Below, piece after piece: positions 1 through 6,638 of a stretch of 16,390 nucleotides of DNA. The translations under genes and the position numbers were made by a program. Origin of the DNA: Salinisphaera sp. UBA1666 (lineage in GTDB: Bacteria; Pseudomonadota; Gammaproteobacteria; Nevskiales; Salinisphaeraceae); the NCBI GenBank assembly GCA_002320455.1, contig DCKU01000025.1:1-16390 (forward strand), in the 5' to 3' direction. How positions within the stretch are numbered: the stretch's first letter is position 1; every line of letters begins with the position of its first letter. The notes below the pieces were generated by a model. The model had not been told where the DNA came from. It searched no databases and saw nothing but the letters and a program-made list of their open reading frames with translations.

Positions 1-51
1 CAGGTTGTGCAGAGCTTCCCTAGCAACTGTCGCATCGCCCACTGCTATAAA

Positions 52-582
52 TCAGCGCTCGGTCAACCGAGGCAGCAGTTCCACGAGGTTGCAGGGTTTC
101 GTGCGTCGGTCGAGCTGGGCGGCGATCAAGTTGTCCCAAGCATCGGCGACCGCGCCGGACGACCCCGGCAGACAGAAAATGAACGTGGCCTTGGCCACGC
201 CCGCGATGGCCCGCGACTGCAGGGTCGACGTGCCGATATCTTTATAAGACAACATCCGGAACATCTCGCCAAAGCCGTCGATCTCGCGGTCGAAGAGAAT
301 CGACAGCGCTTGCGGCGTCACGTCGCGCCCGGTCAACCCCGTGCCGCCCGTGGTGATCACTACGTCAGGCGCCTCGTCAGCGATCCAGCGCGACACGATC
401 GCGCGGAGCTCGTAGATATCGTCGGCGCAGATGCGCTTGTCGTGCAACATATGGCCGGCGGCCTCCAGGCGCTCGACGAGACGCGCGCCTGAGGTATCGG
501 TTGCGGCATCGCGGGTATCCGAAACCGTGAGCACGGCAATACGAAGTGGCTGGAACGCCTGTGGCTGGGCCATGGTGTGCAT
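52..582 (-). CDS. moaB: MoaB/MogA-family molybdenum cofactor biosynthesis protein
   Basis: Predicted cytosolic protein of the MoaB/MogA family, which binds molybdopterin and, in MogA-type members, adenylylates it before molybdate insertion. It is 176 aa, near the E. coli MoaB length. Family landmarks are visible: an N-terminal strand ending VLTVSDTRD (about 17-25), the pterin-binding TTGGTGL loop (78-84) with a following Asp at 87, FDREIDGFGEMFRMLS (97-112), the GTSTLQSRA segment (117-125) and LPGS (138-141). A second in-frame ATG lies three codons in (position 573); neither start has a convincing Shine-Dalgarno, so the first is kept with reserve. It is divergent from rhlE, and the 171-bp gap holds a hairpin and a good rightward -10. 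No other cofactor genes are in view. E. coli MoaB itself has an uncertain role compared with MogA; the family call is firm, the exact reaction less so. Confidence 0.95.
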   Translation of the reverse strand: MHTMAQPQAFQPLRIAVLTVSDTRDAATDTSGARLVERLEAAGHMLHDKRICADDIYELRAIVSRWIADEAPDVVITTGGTGLTGRDVTPQALSILFDREIDGFGEMFRMLSYKDIGTSTLQSRAIAGVAKATFIFCLPGSSGAVADAWDNLIAAQLDRRTKPCNLVELLPRLTER

Positions 583-590
583 GTCGGCAA

Positions 591-625
591 AGAAGGCTCT
601 CAGCGTGCCACAAGCACAGCCTTCT
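591..625 (-). other. Bulged hairpin in the moaB leader
   Basis: Two 8-base arms (591-598 and 618-625, AGAAGGCT/AGCCTTCT) enclose a nested 4-bp pair GTGC/GCAC (605-608 and 614-617). Together they give a 12-bp stem with a six-base bulge on one side. It ends nine bases before the moaB start codon, where no Shine-Dalgarno is visible, so it could affect initiation or be a weak attenuator. The structure is read by eye; any function is inference. Confidence 0.4.
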
Positions 626-631
626 CGGCAC

Positions 632-640
632 TGCTATAAT
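632..640 (+). promoter_or_regulatory. Extended -10 promoter for rhlE
   Basis: The sequence TGCTATAAT is a perfect sigma-70 extended -10 element (TG-N-TATAAT). No good -35 hexamer lies 16-18 bp upstream, which extended -10 promoters can tolerate. Transcription would start near 647, giving a leader of about 107 nt before the rhlE ATG. The same 11 bases CACTGCTATAA also occur at 40-50. Confidence 0.55.
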
Positions 641-753
641 TTCCGGCTGGGCGCTCATTCCGAGCCGCCGCTCCCCGGCCGACACCATGTCGCGCGCTCG
701 TTCGAGCCTGTTTTGACATGTGACCCGCTCGGCCCCCACCGATCAGGACACCT

Positions 754-2130
754 ATGTCATTCGACAGCTTAGGCCTGTCGCCCCATCTGCTGGCGACTAT
801 TCAGGCTGCGGGCTATACCCAGCCTACCCCGATTCAGAAACAAGCTATTCCCTCGATCATCGACGGCCACGACGTATTGGGCGCGGCCCAGACCGGCACC
901 GGCAAGACCGCAGCGTTCGTGCTGCCGATTCTAGAGCGCCTGGGCAAGGCCCATGAAGCCAAGCCGCGAGTGCTGGTACTGGCCCCCACCCGCGAGCTGG
1001 CCGCCCAGGTCGGCGAGTCGGTGGCCACCTACGCCGGCGATACCCGGCTCAAGCACACCGTGATCTTCGGCGGCGTGGGCTATCAGCCCCAGATTGCGGC
1101 GTTCAAGCGCGGCGTGGATATCGTCGTGGCCACGCCGGGCCGGCTCCTCGACCATCTGGGCGAAGGCCGGATTGATCTGTCGAACCTGACCACGCTGGTG
1201 CTCGATGAAGCCGATCGCATGCTCGACATGGGCTTCATCCACGACATCAAACGGGTGATGAAGCATCTGCCCGCCAAGCGCCAGACGCTGCTGTTCTCGG
1301 CCACGTTTTCAAAAGACATTCGCAAGCTGGCCGGCTCGCTGCTGCATGACCCGGTCGAAATCGACGTGGCCCCGCGTAACGCCACGGCCGAACTCGTCAG
1401 CCACCGCGCGGTGATGGTCGAAAAATCAGCCAAGCGCGCCGTGCTGTCGCATCTGATCACAAACGGCGTCTGGCAACAGGTACTGGTCTTCACCCGCACC
1501 AAGCACGGCGCCAACCGACTGGTGAAACAGCTGGAAACCGACGGCATCGCCGCAGCCGCACTGCACGGCAACAAATCCCAGAACGCACGAACCAAGGCCT
1601 TGTCCGGCTTTAAGGACGGCAGAGTACGTGCGCTTGTGGCCACGGATATCGCCGCCCGCGGCATCGATATCGACGGCCTGCCCCACGTGGTCAACTACGA
1701 GCTGCCCAACGTGGCCGAGGACTATGTACATCGCATTGGGCGCACGGGCCGCGCCGGTGCAGCCGGCGAAGCGATCTCACTCGTAGCCAAGGACGAGCGC
1801 AGCTATCTGAAGGCCATCGAAAAGCTGATCAATCAGACCGTCGAGCGCATGGACGTCGACGGCCTGGACCCGGCCATCATCGAAGCGGCCGCCGCACGGG
1901 ACGCCGAAGCCGCCAAGAATGCGCCCGATAAACCCGCGGGCGGCCGCAGCAGCCGCGGCGGCAAGCCGAACAACGGTTCCAACAACCGCGGCCGACGGCG
2001 TGGTGGCGGTGGCGACAAATCGGGCGGCGGAAACACCAACGAAGGCGGCCACGCCCGGCTCAAGCGCGGCAGTCGCCGCGGCGGCCGGCGTTCCGGGCGC
2101 AGCGGTGGCGGCAACAAGCCGCAGAGCTGA
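754..2130 (+). CDS. rhlE: DEAD-box ATP-dependent RNA helicase, RhlE type
   Basis: ATP-dependent RNA unwinding, acting in ribosome assembly and RNA turnover in the cytosol. At 458 aa all core motifs are intact and in order: Q-motif region PTPIQKQAIP (24-33), Walker A AQTGTGKT (45-52), PTREL (78-82), GG (106-107), TPGR (127-130), DEAD (151-154), SAT (182-184), TDIAARGID (297-305) and HRIGRTGR (326-333). A basic Gly/Arg/Asn tail (about 394-458) rich in RGG and RRGG runs follows, as in many RhlE proteins, and probably adds non-specific RNA binding. AGGA at 746-749 with five spacer bases supports the ATG. The gene is monocistronic: its own extended -10 promoter lies upstream and a terminator directly downstream. 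SrmB or DbpA are less likely because the N-terminal MSFDSLGLSP and the RGG tail are RhlE traits. Confidence 0.95.
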   Translation: MSFDSLGLSPHLLATIQAAGYTQPTPIQKQAIPSIIDGHDVLGAAQTGTGKTAAFVLPILERLGKAHEAKPRVLVLAPTRELAAQVGESVATYAGDTRLKHTVIFGGVGYQPQIAAFKRGVDIVVATPGRLLDHLGEGRIDLSNLTTLVLDEADRMLDMGFIHDIKRVMKHLPAKRQTLLFSATFSKDIRKLAGSLLHDPVEIDVAPRNATAELVSHRAVMVEKSAKRAVLSHLITNGVWQQVLVFTRTKHGANRLVKQLETDGIAAAALHGNKSQNARTKALSGFKDGRVRALVATDIAARGIDIDGLPHVVNYELPNVAEDYVHRIGRTGRAGAAGEAISLVAKDERSYLKAIEKLINQTVERMDVDGLDPAIIEAAAARDAEAAKNAPDKPAGGRSSRGGKPNNGSNNRGRRRGGGGDKSGGGNTNEGGHARLKRGSRRGGRRSGRSGGGNKPQS

Positions 2131-2157
2131 GCCGCATCACCCGCACTTGATGCGCCC

Positions 2158-2183
2158 AAGGCGAGCCTCGGCTCGCCTTTTTT
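2158..2183 (+). terminator. Rho-independent terminator after rhlE
   Basis: A perfect stem with arms AAGGCGAGCC (2158-2167) and GGCTCGCCTT (2170-2179), a very tight loop and a run of six T (2178-2183). It lies 28 bases after the rhlE stop and separates rhlE from yheS. Confidence 0.9.
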
Positions 2184-2210
2184 CTTGTCTTATTCCTTTA
2201 CACTACCGTC

Positions 2211-4115
2211 ATGATCGCGTTCAAAAACCTCACCCTGCGACGCGGGCCGCGCAAGCTTCTAGAAAACGTTGACCTGCGGATCCAGGCCGGCCAGCGGGTC
2301 GGTATTGTGGGCGCCAACGGCACCGGCAAATCCTCGCTGCTGGCGATGATGCTGGGCGAGCTGACCCCGGACGCCGGCGATATCGAGATTCCGGCGCATC
2401 TGGATATCGCCACCGTGCGTCAGCACGCCCCGGCCGGCAGCCAGCCGGCCATCGAGTACGTCCTAGACGGCGACGTCGAGCTACGTGACATCGAGACCCG
2501 CCTGGCCACCGCCGAGGCCGACGGTGATGGGAACGCCATGGCCGAGCTGCACGGCCGCCTGGCCGAAATCGACGGCTATGCGGCCCGATCCCGCGCGGCG
2601 CGCCTGCTCCACGGGCTGGGGTTTGCGCCCAGTGCCCACGAGTCACCGATCGACGACTTCTCGGGCGGCTGGCGCATGCGTCTCAATTTGGCCGCCGCGC
2701 TCATGCACCGCTGTGATCTGCTGCTGCTGGACGAACCCACCAACCATCTGGATATGGACGCGGTGTTCTGGCTCCAGGACTATCTGGCCGCGCATCCGGC
2801 CACGCTCGTGGTCATCTCGCACGATCGGGATTTTCTGGATGCCCTGGTCACGCATACCCTGCACCTGGAGCACGGCGCGGCCACCCTGTATACCGGCAAC
2901 TACTCCACGTTTGAGGTCATGCGCGCCGAGGCCAAGGCCCAGCAACAGGCCGCCTACGAGAACCAGCAGAAGAAACTGGCCCAGCTGCAGGGCTTCGTCG
3001 ATCGCTTTCGCGCCCAGGCCACCAAGGCCCGCCAGGCCCAGTCCAAGCTCAAGCAGATGGAGCGTATGGAAAAGGTCGAGGCCGCGCACTGGGATACGCC
3101 GTTTTCTTTCCAGTTCTTAACGCCCGAGCGGCTGCCGGAAACCCTGCTGCGTATCGACAACGCCGACGTAGGCTACGACGACACACCGCTGGTTGGCGAT
3201 GTGAAACTCCGGCTGGTGCCCGGCGATCGCCTGGCGATTCTGGGCCGCAACGGCGCCGGCAAGTCCACGGTGATGAAACTGCTGGCCGGCGAGCTGAACG
3301 CTCTGGACGGCGACGTTCAGCCAGACAAATACCTCAAGATCGGCTATTTCGCCCAGCACCAGCTCGAGGTGTTGGACGATGCCGCGAGTGCCGCTCAGCA
3401 CCTGCAACGGCAAGATCCGAAAGCTAGCGAGCAGCATATCCGCGACTTCCTGGGCGGCTTTGATTTCCGCGGCGACAAGGCTTTGGAGCCGATCGCCCCG
3501 TTTTCCGGCGGCGAGAAAGCCCGGCTGGCGCTGGCCCTGGTGGTGCATGAAAAGCCCAACCTGCTGCTGCTGGACGAGCCGACCAACCATCTGGATCTGG
3601 ACATGCGCCATGCCCTGGAGACGGCCCTGGCCGGCTACACGGGGGCGGTGGTGATGATCGCCCATGACCGCCACCTCATCGATGCCACCTGCGACCAGCT
3701 CTGGCGGGTGGCCGACGGGGCGCTCGAGCCTTTCGACGGCGATCTGGACGACTATGCCAAGTGGCTGTCGCGCCAGAACGCCGCCAAGGAAGGCCAAAGC
3801 AAAGGCAAGGACACCGCCAAGCCCAGGGCCGGCGAAACCAAGACCGATCGCCGCGGCAGCGCCGAACAGCGGGCCGCCGAGAAGCCGCTGAAGAACCAGC
3901 TCAAAAAAGCCGACGAGGAAATGGCCCGGCTGACCACCAAGATCGAGGCCCAGGACGCCCAGCTGGCCAAGCCCAGCGTCTACGGCAACCCGGTCGAGGC
4001 TGCCCGCGTCACCCAGGAGCGTGCCACGCTGGCCCGCCAGCTGGAGGCCGCCGAGGCCCGATGGATGGAGGCTGCCGAGCAGCTCGAAGCGCTCACCGAC
4101 CCGAGTGCGGCGTAA
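2211..4115 (+). CDS. yheS: ABC-F family ATPase, YheS type
   Basis: Soluble twin-ATPase protein of the ABC-F family, whose members act on the ribosome near the E site rather than in transport. There are no membrane segments. The first nucleotide-binding domain has Walker A GANGTGKS (34-41), signature FSGGW (150-154), Walker B LLLDEPTNHLD (171-181) and switch His in SHDRD. A charged helical linker rich in Gln/Lys/Ala (about 234-290) is the P-site tRNA-interaction motif region. The second domain has GRNGAGKS (345-352), FSGGE (431-435), LLLDEPTNHLD (452-462) and AHDRH. A basic, coiled-coil-like tail (about 520-634) ends the protein. Length (634 aa) and tail match E. coli YheS better than EttA or Uup. 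No Shine-Dalgarno precedes the ATG. The stop overlaps the sbcB start by one base (TAATG), implying translational coupling. Confidence 0.93.
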   Translation: MIAFKNLTLRRGPRKLLENVDLRIQAGQRVGIVGANGTGKSSLLAMMLGELTPDAGDIEIPAHLDIATVRQHAPAGSQPAIEYVLDGDVELRDIETRLATAEADGDGNAMAELHGRLAEIDGYAARSRAARLLHGLGFAPSAHESPIDDFSGGWRMRLNLAAALMHRCDLLLLDEPTNHLDMDAVFWLQDYLAAHPATLVVISHDRDFLDALVTHTLHLEHGAATLYTGNYSTFEVMRAEAKAQQQAAYENQQKKLAQLQGFVDRFRAQATKARQAQSKLKQMERMEKVEAAHWDTPFSFQFLTPERLPETLLRIDNADVGYDDTPLVGDVKLRLVPGDRLAILGRNGAGKSTVMKLLAGELNALDGDVQPDKYLKIGYFAQHQLEVLDDAASAAQHLQRQDPKASEQHIRDFLGGFDFRGDKALEPIAPFSGGEKARLALALVVHEKPNLLLLDEPTNHLDLDMRHALETALAGYTGAVVMIAHDRHLIDATCDQLWRVADGALEPFDGDLDDYAKWLSRQNAAKEGQSKGKDTAKPRAGETKTDRRGSAEQRAAEKPLKNQLKKADEEMARLTTKIEAQDAQLAKPSVYGNPVEAARVTQERATLARQLEAAEARWMEAAEQLEALTDPSAA

Positions 4116-5554
4116 TGGCCGAGTTTTCCTACTTCTGGCACGACTACGAAACCTTCGGCGCTGATCCCAAACGCGACAAGCCGGCCCAATTTGCCGGCAT
4201 ACGCACCGACGCCGACTTCAACATCATCGGCGACCCGGTCACGCTCTATTGCCAGCCGCCGGCCGACATGCTGGGCCATCCCGAGGCCACGCTGATCACC
4301 GGCATCACGCCGCAATATGCGCTGGAGCATGGCGTGCCCGAGCCGGAGTTCATCGCCACGATTCTGGCCGAGATGCGCGTGCCCGGCACCTGCAGCGTGG
4401 GCTACAACAGCCTGGCCTTCGACGACGAGGTCACGCGCCACGCGCTCTGGCGCAATTTTTACGATCCCTACGAGCGCGAATACAAACAAGGCTGCTCGCG
4501 CTGGGACATCATCAACATGGTGCGCCTGGCCTATGCGCTGCGCCCGGACGGGATTACCTGGCCGACGCGCGACGACGGCACGGTAAGCTTCAAGCTCGAG
4601 CACCTGGCCGCGGCCAATCAGCTTACCCAGGAATCGGCCCACGATGCGCTGTCCGACGTGCACGCCACCATTGACCTGGCCCGGCTGATCCGCGACAAGC
4701 AACCCAAGCTGTTCGACTGGGTGGTGACTCATCGCGACAAGGCCAGCGCTCGCAAGATGCTGGACATGACCACGCGCAAACCGGCGCTGCACGTCTCAGC
4801 CAAGTTCGGCGCGGCCCAGGGCTGTCTGTCGCCGGTGATGCCGATCGCCGCCCACCCGGTGAACAAGAACTGCATCATCACCTATGACCTGCGCCATGAC
4901 CCCGCGCCGCTGCTGGAGCTGGACCCAGACGAAATCTTCGACCGCATCTTCACCCCGGCCGAGGATTTGCCTGACGATGCCCCCCGGGTGGCGCTCAAGG
5001 GCGTGCATCTGAACAAGTGCCCGGTGCTGGCGCCGTTTGAGATGATGCGCGAGACCGAGGCCAAGCGTCTGAACCTGGACATCAAGACCTGTCGTCGCCA
5101 CTGGAAAGCCATCCACGACCGCCTGGCCGAGGTCGAGGCCAAAGCCATCGCCGTGTTCGAAGCCCGGGTGTTCGACGCCGAAAGCGACGCTGAAGCCGCC
5201 CTTTACGACGGCTTCGTCTCTGACACCGACCGCGCCAAGGCACGCGAGATCCACACCACGCCGGCCGATCGTCTGGCCGAGGGCGATATCGTGTTCAGCG
5301 ACAACCGCTTGAACGAGCTACTGTTTCGCTGGCGCGCGCGCCATCATCCCGACACGCTGGCCGAGGCCGAAAAAGACGACTGGCAGAACTGGGTGGCCAA
5401 GCGGCTCGAGTTCGCCCCCGACGGTGGCCTGACGCTCGACGAGTACGACGAGACCGTGGCGACCCTGATGGAGCGAGTGAAAGGCCAGCCAGGCAAACTC
5501 CAGCTACTGCTGGATCTCAAGGCCTGGGGGGATCGCCAGCGCGCCCGGCTCTGA
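4115..5554 (+). CDS. sbcB: Exodeoxyribonuclease I
   Basis: Single-strand-specific 3'-to-5' DNA exonuclease (EC 3.1.11.1), a partner of SSB in recombination and mismatch repair. At 479 aa it is close to the E. coli enzyme. The DEDD-type catalytic core is visible: HDYETFG with Asp10 and Glu12, GYNSLAFDDEVTR (96-108) as the second exonuclease motif, and the third motif AHDALSDVHATIDLA (175-189) with His176 and Asp181. The rest follows the family: YALRPDGITWP (140-150), the SH3-like region and the helical C-terminal domain. The reading frame stays open far upstream inside yheS, but homology begins at MAEFSYFWHDYETFG, so the ATG at 4115 is chosen; it shares its A with the yheS stop. An ABC-F gene joined to exonuclease I is not an obvious functional pairing, so co-transcription may simply reflect gene packing. 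Confidence 0.95.
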   Translation: MAEFSYFWHDYETFGADPKRDKPAQFAGIRTDADFNIIGDPVTLYCQPPADMLGHPEATLITGITPQYALEHGVPEPEFIATILAEMRVPGTCSVGYNSLAFDDEVTRHALWRNFYDPYEREYKQGCSRWDIINMVRLAYALRPDGITWPTRDDGTVSFKLEHLAAANQLTQESAHDALSDVHATIDLARLIRDKQPKLFDWVVTHRDKASARKMLDMTTRKPALHVSAKFGAAQGCLSPVMPIAAHPVNKNCIITYDLRHDPAPLLELDPDEIFDRIFTPAEDLPDDAPRVALKGVHLNKCPVLAPFEMMRETEAKRLNLDIKTCRRHWKAIHDRLAEVEAKAIAVFEARVFDAESDAEAALYDGFVSDTDRAKAREIHTTPADRLAEGDIVFSDNRLNELLFRWRARHHPDTLAEAEKDDWQNWVAKRLEFAPDGGLTLDEYDETVATLMERVKGQPGKLQLLLDLKAWGDRQRARL

Positions 5555-5662
5555 GCCGTCGCGACTCGCGAAATTCTGGCATTTTTCGTCTGCAGATTAC
5601 GCCGATTTCGCAAATGGCGGACGGGCCAACGCGGCATCACTGCCATCGAGGCGCCACGAGTG

Positions 5663-5713
5663 CCGGCGCTACGGAAGCGCTCCATCGGCACCGCTGGATG
5701 ACCGTAGCGCCGG
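5663..5713. repeat. 12-bp perfect inverted repeat between sbcB and yceH
   Basis: Arms CCGGCGCTACGG (5663-5674) and CCGTAGCGCCGG (5702-5713) match over all twelve bases around a 27-base loop. Short TCCA and TGGA segments inside the loop could extend the pairing. No T-run follows on either side, so it is not a standard terminator. The surrounding gap (5555-5823) has no convincing ORF or promoter. Confidence 0.6.
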
Positions 5714-5823
5714 GCCCGTTCAAGACCCGCCTCGTTCGACCGCTATCTGCGAAACCTGCGGATAAACCCAAGACAGAAGCGACAAAGCGTTAGCATGGCA
5801 GCAAGACCCAATCGCAACGCACC

Positions 5824-6477
5824 ATGCTGCCCAACCTGAGCGACATCGAAGCCCGCCTGATCGGCTGTCTGATGGAAAAATCGGTGACTACGCCGGATCA
5901 GATGCCGCTGACTCTCAACGCCCTCACCAACGCGGCCAATCAGAAGTCGGCCCGCGAGCCGGTCATGGCGCTGAGCCAGACTGAAGTCGGCCGCACCATG
6001 CGCAGCCTGGCCGAGCGCCGGCTCGTACACGTGGAGGAAAACTTCAAGACCGGCGTGGCCAAGTACAAGCAGCGGCTGTGTGGCAGCACCAATTTTTCCG
6101 ATATCCCGTTGAACCGGGCGCAGTTTGCGATCGTGACCCTGCTGTTGCTGCGCGGCGCGCAGACCCCCGGCGAGCTCCGCGCACGGGCCGGCCGGCTCTA
6201 TGCCTTCGACGACAACGACGACGTGGCCACGGCGGCCGGCGCGCTGGTCGACGAGGACAACCCACAAACCAGCGTGCTGGTCCGCCTGCCACGCGCCAAG
6301 GGGCGCAAGGAAGCCCAGTTCATGCACCAGTTGGCCGGCGAGATCGATCGCAGCCAGCCCGTGGGCGGCGCGGCCACGACCGCCGACGCTGATACGGATA
6401 CCGCGGCGCTAAAAGCACGAATCGCCGAGCTCGAGGCTGAAAACGCCGAGCTTCGCGCCCTGCTCGACGATGCATAA
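5824..6477 (+). CDS. yceH: YceH family protein (DUF480/UPF0502)
   Basis: Member of the YceH family, a conserved gammaproteobacterial protein with two winged-helix domains and no settled function; a regulatory or nucleic-acid-contact role is inferred only from the fold. At 217 aa the family landmarks are present: LSDIEARLIGCLMEKSVTTP (5-24), the PLTLNALTNAANQKSAREPV segment (28-47), RLVHVEE (66-72), YKQRLC (81-86) and LLLLRGAQTPGELRAR (106-121). The last part (about 194-217) repeats Leu/Ile/Ala at heptad spacing (LKARIAELEAENAELRALL) and is a likely short coiled coil. An in-frame stop about ten codons upstream leaves ATG 5824 as the first usable ATG; no strong Shine-Dalgarno is seen. Its last codons overlap a short ORF that begins at 6470. 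Confidence 0.9.
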   Translation: MLPNLSDIEARLIGCLMEKSVTTPDQMPLTLNALTNAANQKSAREPVMALSQTEVGRTMRSLAERRLVHVEENFKTGVAKYKQRLCGSTNFSDIPLNRAQFAIVTLLLLRGAQTPGELRARAGRLYAFDDNDDVATAAGALVDEDNPQTSVLVRLPRAKGRKEAQFMHQLAGEIDRSQPVGGAATTADADTDTAALKARIAELEAENAELRALLDDA

Positions 6478-6601
6478 GCCACGACAAGCAATCATCGAGG
6501 ACGCGCTCACCAAGCTGAACATCAGCCGCACCGCGCCGGCCAACAACGCGCGTGCGGGACCATCTTTCGGTGTATCTTGGGCCGGCCGGCCGACGGCATA
6601 G
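6470..6601 (+). CDS. Possible 43-residue ORF overlapping the yceH stop
   Basis: An ATG within the last codons of yceH (ATG at 6470, yceH stop at 6475-6477) opens 43 codons to a TAG at 6599-6601. It begins MHKPRQAIIEDALTKLNISR. Codons 8 to 29 nearly all end in G or C, as in the neighbouring genes, while the next frame soon stops. The first half would form an amphipathic helix. I do not recognise it. It may be a translationally coupled microprotein, the remnant of a larger gene, or chance in GC-rich DNA. The end of the ORF runs into the hairpin at 6584-6616. Confidence 0.3.
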   Translation: MHKPRQAIIEDALTKLNISRTAPANNARAGPSFGVSWAGRPTA

Positions 6602-6616
6602 CGTCATCGGCCGGCC
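6584..6616 (+). other. Strong GC hairpin ahead of the papain-like gene
   Basis: Perfect 10-bp arms GGCCGGCCGA (6584-6593) and TCGGCCGGCC (6607-6616) surround a 13-base centre that can pair further, with one C-A mismatch and a G-T wobble. The following CCCCATTTGTCTGTGTGTCT is T-rich but not a clean T-run. It could be a terminator for yceH or a leader structure for the gene starting 22 bases later. Confidence 0.5.
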
Positions 6617-6638
6617 CCATTTGTCTGTGTGTCTGCCC

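Noticed and set aside
713..718. Perfect TTGACA hexamer in the rhlE leader
   Set aside because: No acceptable -10 lies 16-18 bases downstream, and the extended -10 at 632-640 is a better promoter candidate.
4249..4674. Long alternative-frame ORFs inside sbcB and other GC-rich genes
   Set aside because: They overlap genes with complete conserved motifs and consist of Arg/Ala/Pro-rich sequence typical of shadow frames.
5568..5611. GCGAAAT ... ATTTCGC inverted repeat after sbcB
   Set aside because: Only seven bases per arm with a 30-base loop and no T-run; it could easily arise by chance.
6552..6638. N-terminal extension of the papain-like protein
   Set aside because: The extra 29 codons cross the GC hairpin and have a composition unlike the gene; the ATG at 6639 is more natural.
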